Shown here in pieces: positions 42,901 through 50,220 of a DNA stretch of 57,438 nucleotides. The notes under the pieces were generated by a model. That model was given only the letters and a program-made list of their open reading frames with translations. It was not told where the DNA came from and made no database searches. Positions within the stretch are counted from its first letter, which is position 1; the number at the start of each line of letters is the position of its first letter. The DNA is from Pseudomonadota bacterium (GTDB lineage: Bacteria; Pseudomonadota; Alphaproteobacteria; Sphingomonadales; Sphingomonadaceae), in assembly GCA_021847605.1 (NCBI GenBank), contig JAJZQN010000027.1:1-57438 (forward strand), written 5' to 3'. A program made the translations under genes and the position numbers.

Positions 42901-44425
42901 CGGCGATATTTTCCACCTCCGGCGCATCGCGACGCGACACGCGAATGGCTTCCTCGACCGTGGTCTGCCCGTCGCGGACCAGTGCCCGCGCCGCCGACCC
43001 CAGATTGGGCGCGTTGAGGAAAGCATGTCGCGCGATTAGCGATTCATCGCCGCCATCGTTAATCAGGCGACGGATGGTATCGTCGACCCGGATCGCCTCG
43101 AACACGCCAATACGCCCCTTATAGCCCGTATTGCTGCATTCCGGGCAGCCCCTCGCACGATAGATGATCGTGCCAGGGTCGAAGCCCAGCAACGCAGAAG
43201 CCGACTTGTCGGCCTGCACCGGCTCACGGCAATGCTGGCACAGCCGCCGAACCAGCCGCTGAGCAATCACCGCGCGCAATGTAGACGCCAGCAGGAACGG
43301 CTCGACCCGCATGTCACGCATGCGTGTGATCGCACCGACCGCATCATTGGTATGCACCGTCGACAGCACCAGATGCCCGGTCAACGACGCCTGCACCGCG
43401 ATTTCCGCGGTTTCCCGGTCACGGATTTCGCCGACCATCACAACGTCGGGATCCTGACGCAATATGGCGCGCAATCCGGCAGCGAAGGTCAGCCCGACCT
43501 TGGCATTGACCTGCGTCTGCCCCACGCCTTCAATCGCATACTCAACCGGGTCTTCGACCGTCAGGATGTTGCGGCTGCCATCGTTCAGCGTCCGCAAGCC
43601 TGCATAAAGCGTCGTCGTCTTGCCCGATCCGGTAGGCCCCGTCACCAATATGATGCCATTGGGTTCGGACAGCCCTTCCCGGAAAATCCGGTCCGGCGCC
43701 CCCGTCATGCCCAGCAGGTCGAGGTTGATGCCCGCATTCTCCTTATCCAGGATACGCAGCACCACCCGTTCACCCGCACGGCTCGGCAAAGTCGACACAC
43801 GCACGTCCAGCAATTTCCCGCCCAGCGTCAGGCCGATACGTCCGTCCTGCGGCACGCGCCGTTCTGCAATGTCCAGCCGTGCCATCACCTTGATACGGCT
43901 CACCACCACCGGCGCGACATGGGGCGGCATGCGCAACGTCTCGCGCAGAACGCCATCCACGCGCATCCGCACGATCAGGCCCGTTTCATAGGGTTCGATG
44001 TGAATATCCGACACGCCCTGCCGCGCGGCTTCGGCAATGATGCCGTTGATCAGGCGGATGGCTGGCGCATCATCCGCGCTGTCGAGCAGGTCGTCGGCCG
44101 TTGGAATGTCAGCGGCCAATATGTCCAGTTCATCCGCCCCGACCTCCAGCGATCCGGCCATCGCTGCGGCGCTGCCCTCCATCGCATAATGATCGGACAG
44201 GTGCCGGTCGAACTGTACCGGATCGACGAATTGCACGTCGAAACTGCGCGCCAGATGCCGCCGCACTTCCAGCAATATGCGCGGATCGCTGCCCTCGCGC
44301 ACCGCGATGGTCAGCCTGTCCCCATCCAGCGGCAACAGCACCACACCGTGCTTTCGCGCAAAGCCATAGGGTATGTCGATGGCGCGTGCGCCCATGATTG
44401 GCGCAGAAGCGGCTGCTTCGCTCAC
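42893..44425 (-). CDS. gspE: Type II secretion ATPase E
   Basis: Hexameric cytoplasmic ATPase that powers pseudopilus assembly. The 510 residues include an N-terminal N1E/GspL-binding region (about 1-120). The catalytic core carries Walker A GPTGSGKTTTLYAGL (about 262-276), the Asp box ILTVEDPVEY, Walker B ILRQDPDVVMVGEIRD and the His box TGHLVLSTVHTNDA. A tetracysteine zinc motif CQHC...CPEC is at about 400-430. All catalytic elements are intact. ATGA overlap with gspD upstream and 8-bp overlap with gspF downstream. Confidence 0.97.
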   Translation of the reverse strand: MSEAAASAPIMGARAIDIPYGFARKHGVVLLPLDGDRLTIAVREGSDPRILLEVRRHLARSFDVQFVDPVQFDRHLSDHYAMEGSAAAMAGSLEVGADELDILAADIPTADDLLDSADDAPAIRLINGIIAEAARQGVSDIHIEPYETGLIVRMRVDGVLRETLRMPPHVAPVVVSRIKVMARLDIAERRVPQDGRIGLTLGGKLLDVRVSTLPSRAGERVVLRILDKENAGINLDLLGMTGAPDRIFREGLSEPNGIILVTGPTGSGKTTTLYAGLRTLNDGSRNILTVEDPVEYAIEGVGQTQVNAKVGLTFAAGLRAILRQDPDVVMVGEIRDRETAEIAVQASLTGHLVLSTVHTNDAVGAITRMRDMRVEPFLLASTLRAVIAQRLVRRLCQHCREPVQADKSASALLGFDPGTIIYRARGCPECSNTGYKGRIGVFEAIRVDDTIRRLINDGGDESLIARHAFLNAPNLGSAARALVRDGQTTVEEAIRVSRRDAPEVENIADG

Positions 44426-46656
44426 CGATTTTCTCCGCTTGCGGGGATTTCGACCGGGCGCACCACGCCGCTCGACTGGCGAACGGTCGGCTCGACCATC
44501 TGACTTCCGATCTGCTGGTTCTCCCCCCGTTCACCGGCGGGCGGGCGGACCATCATGTCACCGGCCTGCGGCGCGACAGGCGGGGTCGCGCCCATATAGT
44601 CGCGCACCAGTTCATCGATGGTCGGCTCCTGATCGGGATTGCGCTGCAACTGCATGCCCCGCACATAGCCATAGCGCTGCTGCGTAAGCCGTTGTGCGTC
44701 TTCCTTGGACCGCAGGATGGTCGGCCGGATGAAGACCATAAGGTTCGTCTTCGACCGGCTCTTGCTGCGCGACTTGAACAATTCGCCAATCCCCGGAATA
44801 TCGGACAGCAGCGGAATGCGCTCGATCGTGCGCCGCTCATTATCGTCCAGCAGTCCGCCAAGCGCCAGAATCTCGCCGTCATCGACCGTCACGGTCGTTT
44901 CGATCTCACGCTTGTTGATGATAAGATCGCTGTTGCTGGTGCTGACCGGCCCGGCGACGCTCGACACCTCCTGCTTCAGGAACAGCTTGATCGCGCCGCC
45001 TGTGTTGATCTGGGGCTTCACCTCCAGCTTGATGCCCACGTCCTGCCGCTGCACGGTACGGAACTGGTTGTCGAAATTCTGGCTCAGTGCCTCGCCGGTC
45101 GTCACCGGCACCTGTTGCCCGACCAGTATCGACGCCTTCTGATTGTCCAGCGTCATCACCGACGGCGTAGACAGCAGATTGCTCTCCGTATCCGACTTCA
45201 CCGCATTGATGATCGCACCGAAAATGCCATTGCCGCCAATGCTACCGCCCAGCCCGGCAATAGCGCCGGTCGCGCTTTGCAAACTGCTTACCGCCGCCGA
45301 CTGAAGCGTGCTGGACAAGTCGCTGTTGGTCTGCGTCTCGGTCGTCGTGGTCGATCCGTCAGCCGCAACTACAGTCGTTTTGGTCGTACCCAACTGATCC
45401 GCTGCGTATGCACCAGCCAAGGTCAGTAAGTTAGGTTGCGCATTGGAGTAATTGGTGGCTGCAAAGCCCGTCTTCGTACTGCCGATCAGGAATTGCACGC
45501 CCAGACGTTTGGCGGCCGCATTGCCGATCTCCACGATAATCGCTTCGACCAGCACCTGTTCGCGGCGCGTATCGATCTGGCGGATCGTCTCGCCCAGCAT
45601 CCGTTGCACGTCGCTGTTCGCCGCAACGATGATGGCATTGGCGCCCTCGTAGCGGGTTACGATCGCAGGCCCGCGTGTTGAAATGCCGCCTCCATTGGCA
45701 GAAGAAGAGGACGCAGCCGCCACCGGCGCGGCCGCCTGTGAAGCGGGAGCAGCGCCCTGCCCACTCCCAGCTGCCGGTGTCGAAGTCGTCACCGGCTGGC
45801 TGGTCGACTGCCCGATCAGTTGCTGCAAAACCGGCAACAATTTTTCCGCATCGGCATGTTCCAGCCAATAGACGCGAATTTCCGTGCCACTCGCCGCCTG
45901 TCGGTCCAGTTCCCGCGCCATATTGGCCAGCCGCGCCACACTGTTGGCATCGCCCCGGATCGCCACCGCATTGCTGCTGTCGATCGGCACCACGGTGGCG
46001 GCGGACGGCGCGCTGTTATCCGCACCTCCGCCTCCCGCGACCAGCGCCTGAAGCGACGTCGCGATTTCACGCGCACCGGCATTTTTCAGCACCACCATCT
46101 GTACCGACGACGTGTCGCGGTCGATCCGGCCGATCACCTGCCGGATACGGCTGATATTGTCGGCATAGTCCGCCACGACCACGCTGTTGCCGGCGCGATT
46201 GGCCGTCACCGACCCATCCTTGCTGACAAGTGGACGCAGCGTTTCCAGCGCACTGGCCGCATCGATCGAGCGCAGGCGGAAAACCTCGGTAACAAAGCTG
46301 TTCCGGTTGCTCGCCTGTCCGACGCCGCTAGGCTGCCCGGCCGCGCCATCGGCTGGCTGAATGCGATAGGCTCCTCCGGGGGCGGGCACAGCGACCAGCC
46401 CGTTGGCACGCAAGGTAGACAGGAAAATCTCGAAATATTCGGATCGTGACAGCGGCCGGTCGGTCACGACCGACACCTTCCCCTGCACCCGATTATCGAT
46501 GATGAAGGTGCGCCCCGTGACCCGCGCCGCATCCTGAATGAAGGCACGAATATCGGCGTCACGCACGTTCAACGTCTGCTGTGCCTGAGCGGGACCGGCC
46601 AGCGGAGCCGCCAGCACCAGAGCCATCGCGGCGGAGAGAAGAAATTTCCGGGTCAT
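44422..46656 (-). CDS. gspD: Type II secretion secretin D
   Basis: Outer-membrane secretin channel of 744 residues. A Sec signal (about 1-25) ends at AQAQQ. The N0 domain begins LNVRDADIRAFIQDAA, followed by N1-N3 ring domains; the N3 domain has a Ser/Ala-rich loop (about 280-310). The secretin core (about 360-650) includes EAIIVEIGNAAAKRLGVQF, LLSTPSVMTLDNQKASILVG and the C-terminal signature ALGGLLDDNERRTIERIPLL. A pilotin-type S-domain is not obvious; the tail is Gln/Pro-rich. Starts by ATGA overlap with gspC. Confidence 0.97.
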   Translation of the reverse strand: MTRKFLLSAAMALVLAAPLAGPAQAQQTLNVRDADIRAFIQDAARVTGRTFIIDNRVQGKVSVVTDRPLSRSEYFEIFLSTLRANGLVAVPAPGGAYRIQPADGAAGQPSGVGQASNRNSFVTEVFRLRSIDAASALETLRPLVSKDGSVTANRAGNSVVVADYADNISRIRQVIGRIDRDTSSVQMVVLKNAGAREIATSLQALVAGGGGADNSAPSAATVVPIDSSNAVAIRGDANSVARLANMARELDRQAASGTEIRVYWLEHADAEKLLPVLQQLIGQSTSQPVTTSTPAAGSGQGAAPASQAAAPVAAASSSSANGGGISTRGPAIVTRYEGANAIIVAANSDVQRMLGETIRQIDTRREQVLVEAIIVEIGNAAAKRLGVQFLIGSTKTGFAATNYSNAQPNLLTLAGAYAADQLGTTKTTVVAADGSTTTTETQTNSDLSSTLQSAAVSSLQSATGAIAGLGGSIGGNGIFGAIINAVKSDTESNLLSTPSVMTLDNQKASILVGQQVPVTTGEALSQNFDNQFRTVQRQDVGIKLEVKPQINTGGAIKLFLKQEVSSVAGPVSTSNSDLIINKREIETTVTVDDGEILALGGLLDDNERRTIERIPLLSDIPGIGELFKSRSKSRSKTNLMVFIRPTILRSKEDAQRLTQQRYGYVRGMQLQRNPDQEPTIDELVRDYMGATPPVAPQAGDMMVRPPAGERGENQQIGSQMVEPTVRQSSGVVRPVEIPASGENR

Positions 46657-47498
46657 CGATCCTGCAATATAAGATTGACCGAAGCGACGGCAGCGCCGCG
46701 TTCGACGGTGAAGGAAAGCCGCGCACCGGGCGCGATCTGGTTCTGAACGGCCGCCATGTCACTGACCGGCTGGCCATTGACCTGTGTCACGATGTCGCCG
46801 GGGCGAAACCCGGCTCCGGCAAAGGCCGGCCCCCGCGACTGCACGGCAAGGCCCGTGATCCGTCCGTCCTGCATGCGCGGGGCAAAACCGATGTCGCGCT
46901 TCAGCGTCTGCACATCGGGCTGGTTGGGCTGAGCGGGCGGTGCAGCGGGTGCGGGGGCATTCGGCGCGCTTCCAGATTCGGCAGGCCCGGTACTGGGAGC
47001 GGGAACCGACTGGTCCATGAACACCTGTTCCTCCGCTCCACCACGATCGATCGTCACATGGTCGAACGACACGGACTTCAGCACGACGCCCGGCAATATC
47101 TCGTCACCCACGGCATAGCTGTTCTGCACCCCATCGGGGGTCGCGATGATCGCCGAACCCTGCCCCGTCCCTTCATTCAGACGGATACCGTGAACAGTGA
47201 TCGCCAGCGATGTGACGACGGCATTGCCATCGCCAGACGGAGCATCCGCGCGAAAGAAAGGGTCGAAACTGGCAAAAAGCGCCTGACGGGCATTAGCGGA
47301 CATGATTTGAGCCTGCCGCCCATCCCACATGCCAAAGCTGCCGACCGGAGTCGCCACGGCCCAGATCAGGCGCGCAATCTGCACCATCATCAGCGCGAGC
47401 AACATCCGCTCGACCAGCGTCGTCCAGTTGATGGCGCGCGTCGTCACCGGCCTGCGACTGCGGACCCGGTGCAACAAATGGCCAAATGGCATTTCCAT
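46653..47498 (-). CDS. gspC: Type II secretion protein C
   Basis: Inner-membrane protein linking the platform to the secretin, 281 residues. One TM helix (about 30-50, LVERMLLALMMVQIARLIWA) is followed by the HR domain (about 85-150, TVHGIRLNEGTGQGSAIIAT) and a Pro/Ala-rich linker (about 165-190). A C-terminal PDZ-like domain includes GLAVQSRGPAFAGAGFRPGD and VTQVNGQPVSDMAAVQ. First gene of the operon. Its upstream region carries TGTCA-type direct repeats that look like a Pho box. Confidence 0.94.
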   Translation of the reverse strand: MEMPFGHLLHRVRSRRPVTTRAINWTTLVERMLLALMMVQIARLIWAVATPVGSFGMWDGRQAQIMSANARQALFASFDPFFRADAPSGDGNAVVTSLAITVHGIRLNEGTGQGSAIIATPDGVQNSYAVGDEILPGVVLKSVSFDHVTIDRGGAEEQVFMDQSVPAPSTGPAESGSAPNAPAPAAPPAQPNQPDVQTLKRDIGFAPRMQDGRITGLAVQSRGPAFAGAGFRPGDIVTQVNGQPVSDMAAVQNQIAPGARLSFTVERGAAVASVNLILQDR

Positions 47499-47572
47499 GA
47501 TGCGATCTCACCCCCATCGGCCCTCAAGCCTGTCGATCCCGCAGCCTGCTAGAAAAATCTGATTACCGCAAA

Positions 47573-47601
47573 ATGACAATCATGTTTCAGTAATTTGACA
47601 A
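47573..47601 (-). promoter_or_regulatory. Pho-box-like direct repeats upstream of the gsp operon
   Basis: On the minus strand, three 7-mers follow one another with 4-nt gaps: TTGTCAA, CTGAAAC and TTGTCAT (start-to-start 11 bp). The outer two match the PhoB half-site CTGTCAT at 5 and 6 of 7 positions; the middle one is poor. They lie 75-103 bp upstream of the gspC start. PhoB control of the T2SS is inference. Confidence 0.5.
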
Positions 47602-47688
47602 TGAAATCGGACGAGATGAGCGGGTTGCTTTTCCGGCCTGGAACGATAGCACCGGGGTCGATTACGCCTTCGCAGCATTGGGACAGCC

Positions 47689-48348
47689 ATGCCCTCTAAT
47701 CCGCCTTCCGTCACTCCCCCCATCGCGATCGACGGCGATCCCGAATGGATCGGCGCACACCCCCGCATTCAGCGCGTTCCCAATCGCGATCTCACCCTCT
47801 TCATCCAAAAGTCATTTCTCTCGTCCGATGAATGCACCGCCCTGATCGACCGGATCGACGCCAATCGCCGCCCATCCACCATCGCGGACCCCAATGGCGA
47901 CGGCTATTTCCGTACCAGCGAGACATGCGATCTCGACGTCGCCGACCCGTTCGTCGCCGAAATCGATGCGAAACTCTGTGCATTCGCCGGCATCGACCCG
48001 GCCTATGGCGAACCCATTCAGGGCCAGCGCTATGATGTGGGGCAGGAATTCAAGGCGCACACCGACTTTTTCGACCCGCGCGGCGTCGATTTCGCAAAAT
48101 ATTGTTCGGTCGCCGGTAATCGCACCTGGACCTTGATGGTCTATCTGAACCAACCGGCAGCAGGCGGCGCTACCCGCTTCACAAAGATCGGAAAGACCGT
48201 TCAGCCCGAAACCGGCAAGCTACTCGCGTGGAACAATCGTCTCTCCACCGGCCAGCCCAATGAAGCCAGCCTGCATCATGGCATGAAAGTCCGCACCGGC
48301 GTGAAGCATGTCATCACGAAATGGTATCGCGAAAAACCCTGGGAATGA
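47689..48348 (+). CDS. Prolyl 4-hydroxylase-like 2OG-Fe(II) oxygenase
   Basis: A 219-residue P4Hc-type oxygenase. The double-stranded beta-helix core carries the iron triad His124 and Asp126 in KAHTDFFDPRG and a distal His (196 or 197) in LHHGMKV. The 2-oxoglutarate-binding Lys is likely Lys206 in VKHVITKWYREKPW. The substrate-lid region is GYFRTSETCDLDVADP. No signal peptide, so cytoplasmic. It may hydroxylate proline in a protein or another substrate; a role in modifying T2SS-exported proteins is only a positional guess. Divergent from gspC. Confidence 0.88.
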   Translation: MPSNPPSVTPPIAIDGDPEWIGAHPRIQRVPNRDLTLFIQKSFLSSDECTALIDRIDANRRPSTIADPNGDGYFRTSETCDLDVADPFVAEIDAKLCAFAGIDPAYGEPIQGQRYDVGQEFKAHTDFFDPRGVDFAKYCSVAGNRTWTLMVYLNQPAAGGATRFTKIGKTVQPETGKLLAWNNRLSTGQPNEASLHHGMKVRTGVKHVITKWYREKPWE

Positions 48349-48382
48349 CAGTGCCGCCTCATTTTGCCGGAGATGCGCGAAC

Positions 48383-48796
48383 ATGATCCTGTCGATTCGA
48401 CTGCTGATGCTTGCCGCAACAACCGCCCCCCTCAGTCCAGACGCGACCAATCTTTCTTCTTCTATCGCAATGATCGGCCAGGCAGCAGAAGCCAGACAGG
48501 TGCTGCTCAAGCACGAGGGGCAGCAGTCCGCAGCCACACTCGTTCAGCGGGCGACGATCACGAATTGCTCGTTTTTTTTGGCAACGCAGGTCCATCGGCA
48601 GGAAGTGAGAGGCGTGTCCTTTGATTTTTCCCGCAACAGTCGGATCATCGCCAACGCGAAGAACAGCATCGAACTCAGCAATCTCAAAGGCAAATCACCG
48701 TCCCTGACCATTCAGGTGATCGCCAACCGTCGGAAGATGATGGATGCCCTGACGAACATTCGGGATCATTGCAGCAACGGCCCGACCCTTTTTTAA
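48383..48796 (+). CDS. Small exported hypothetical protein
   Basis: Not recognised. A 137-residue product from ATG 48383 (MILSIRLLMLAATTAPL), which looks like a signal peptide; GGAG lies 10 nt upstream. The remainder is basic and polar, with two cysteines (ITNCSFF and RDHCSN) that could form a disulfide. A run of eight T occurs inside the gene (ITNCSFF region), which could cause slippage. The upstream frame overlapping the hydroxylase end is not convincing. Codon composition is less GC-biased than neighbours, hinting at recent acquisition or weak selection. Moderate confidence that it is a real gene. Confidence 0.5.
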   Translation: MILSIRLLMLAATTAPLSPDATNLSSSIAMIGQAAEARQVLLKHEGQQSAATLVQRATITNCSFFLATQVHRQEVRGVSFDFSRNSRIIANAKNSIELSNLKGKSPSLTIQVIANRRKMMDALTNIRDHCSNGPTLF

Positions 48797-48824
48797 TCGA
48801 ATGCTCAAACACGCCTCCGGTGAC

Positions 48825-48840
48825 GAGGGCGCGCGCCCTC
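48825..48840. terminator. 16-bp perfect palindrome before ssrA
   Basis: GAGGGCGCGCGCCCTC is self-complementary and lies 29 bp after the small hypothetical gene. No T-run follows, so termination is possible but not clear. It could also insulate the ssrA promoter. Confidence 0.4.
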
Positions 48841-48856
48841 ATTCATTCAGGATGGC

Positions 48857-48885
48857 TTGATAAACGCGACGGCGCACGCCATATA
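48857..48885 (+). promoter_or_regulatory. Sigma70-like promoter of ssrA
   Basis: TTGATA (48857-48862) and CATATA (48880-48885) are 17 bp apart, a good housekeeping promoter match. The predicted transcription start lies near 48892, exactly where the first RNA hairpin begins. Confidence 0.55.
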
Positions 48886-48891
48886 GGTCGT

Positions 48892-49245
48892 GCCGGGTTC
48901 GCCCGGCTATGGTGATAAATTGTGTCGCGTAATAGATGCAGCGGACCCGGGGGCAGTACCCGGCGGTTCCACCACATATCCCGGCCGCCTTTGGCAGGAC
49001 GGGGTTTCTGATGGGGCCGAACTAGGATCGACGTGTGTTCAAAGGCGATGTTTTTACCCGGCCCGTGTAAGCCGTTAAACTGTGCAAAACTCACAAGTGC
49101 CAACGATAACGAAGCACTCGCCATTGCAGCGTAATTGAGGGCCTCACGGCCTGACATTACTCTAAAATAGCGCGGTTGAACCCACCGGGCAACAGAAGGG
49201 AATTCAGCGGCCTCCGGAGGCGCCGGGCAACAGAAGCCTCCGGAC
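48892..49245 (+). ncRNA. ssrA: tmRNA, circularly permuted two-piece form
   Basis: Rescues stalled ribosomes and tags proteins for degradation. The acceptor piece comes first and ends CGGTTCCACCA at 48964-48974, preceded by a T-arm stem CCGGG/CCCGG with a 7-nt loop. The coding piece starts GGGGCCG at 49013; its first seven bases pair with CGGTTCC of the acceptor piece (two G-U pairs), forming the acceptor stem. The 38-nt segment between them is the part removed on maturation. AGGATCGACGTGTG follows as the conserved 5' element. The tag reads ANDNEALAIAA (49099-49131) with a TAA at 49132. Ends are approximate: a UUCG hairpin (48892-48907) marks the 5' side, and repeated GC-rich pseudoknot-like helices the 3' side. 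Permuted genes are known in alphaproteobacteria. Confidence 0.93.
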
Positions 49246-49278
49246 TTTCCCCATGACTGGCGAAAATGCTGCAAAAAG

Positions 49279-49413
49279 ATGCGGATGTATAACTACGTCT
49301 GCACCCGCTGCCCTGCCAACCGCCGTACCTATCCGCTGACCTGTCACGTGCCGGGGCGTGCGATGCGCGCCCATGCCCGCCCGCGTCGTGCCGCGCAGCA
49401 ATCGAATCACTAG
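49279..49413 (+). other. Unassigned stretch with a 44-codon ORF; AT-rich region beyond
   Basis: The 343 bp between ssrA and the TPR-like gene hold no long gene. A 44-codon ORF at 49279-49413 starts MRMYNYVCTRCPANRR and has a CxxC pair plus a third Cys, with an Arg/Ala-rich tail; no good ribosome site is seen, so it may be chance. From about 49430 to 49588 the DNA is unusually AT-rich and probably carries the promoter of the next gene (GTCATGTCATCAC at 49528-49540 is a possible regulatory sequence). Confidence 0.25.
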
Positions 49414-49588
49414 CAAGGTCCGCATATTCATTTCGATTGCACTTTTGTGACATATTGAAGAAAAACTTTTAATTAATTGATTTTAAACAGAAGAAAATCC
49501 TTTTAACGCTTCCAGCACCCTATTGCCGTCATGTCATCACAGTGAAATAATAACCGCTATATTAGGAAATTTTTTCTGGAGAAATGAC

Positions 49589-49972
49589 ATGACGAAGGCC
49601 GTTATTTTCGCCGCCATCCTGATGGGTGCCGCGACGCCAATGGCGGCTCACGCCGCGCCCGACAGCCTTCAGGAAGTGGGCCTGCCGGATGGCCGACTCG
49701 CTGCGACTGCACTGGAGGCCGGTGATTTCGCAAAAGCGCAACGGCGCCTGATCGCCGTTCGCCCCGATGCCGCCAATGATCCGGCCCGCCTTATCAATCT
49801 GGGCAACGCCTATGCCGGGATGGGCCAAACGACCGCAGCACGCGACATCTACACCCGCGCGCTTTATGCTCCCGATGCCATGCTCGTCCTGGCCAACGGT
49901 ACCGAAGAATCGTCCCGCTCCATCGCTCGTCGGGCACTGAATCGCCTGTCACCCAGCTACGCGATGCGATAA
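49589..49972 (+). CDS. Small exported TPR-like protein
   Basis: A 127-residue protein with a Sec signal peptide (about 1-23, VIFAAILMGAATPMAAHA). A single tetratricopeptide-like hairpin follows (ALEAGDFAKAQRRLIAVRP, then LINLGNAYAGMGQTTAARDIYTRAL). The start ATG at 49589 has GGAG at 49578-49581; another ATG 5 bp upstream is out of frame. Likely periplasmic. Proteins of this type are common in sphingomonads; the partner is unknown. It lies upstream of the lipoprotein/TonB pair but is separated by a hairpin. Confidence 0.8.
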   Translation: MTKAVIFAAILMGAATPMAAHAAPDSLQEVGLPDGRLAATALEAGDFAKAQRRLIAVRPDAANDPARLINLGNAYAGMGQTTAARDIYTRALYAPDAMLVLANGTEESSRSIARRALNRLSPSYAMR

Positions 49973-49998
49973 GAGCAATCTTCATTTTGACGTCATCC

Positions 49999-50027
49999 TG
50001 GGCGCCCTTCGAAAGGAGGAGCGCCCA
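49999..50027 (+). terminator. Hairpin after the TPR-like gene
   Basis: TGGGCGC (49999-50005) pairs with GCGCCCA (50021-50027), with an inner CCTT/AAGG stem. No T-run follows. Probably ends or attenuates transcription before the lipoprotein gene. Confidence 0.5.
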
Positions 50028-50081
50028 ATTGTCATTCATTCGCCGCAAATGTCTTTTTTGTGTAATATCACAGTCCCCGAA

Positions 50082-50110
50082 ATGTCATAGAAAACCAACA
50101 TTGGTGTCAT
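50082..50110 (+). promoter_or_regulatory. TGTCAT direct repeats upstream of the lipoprotein gene
   Basis: ATGTCAT (50082-50088) and GTGTCAT (50104-50110) are exactly 22 bp apart, the same spacing as the repeats upstream of gspC. The position between them (50093-50099) has a poor match. Additional TGTC motifs at 50030 and 50050 precede. This could be a degenerate Pho box about 110-140 bp before the start codon. Confidence 0.4.
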
Positions 50111-50220
50111 TCAGCAAGCCTACTTGCCGCTCCTGAGGGCGACAGGGGGCGTTGTCCGATTCGAAATTCCCCTGCGCTCCGCACTTCAACCATCCCGGTA
50201 CGAACCGGAGCGGAGACGAC

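Noticed and set aside
48843..49274. 143-codon minus-strand open frame
   Set aside because: It lies antisense to the tmRNA gene, whose acceptor end, tag and stem pairing explain the sequence.
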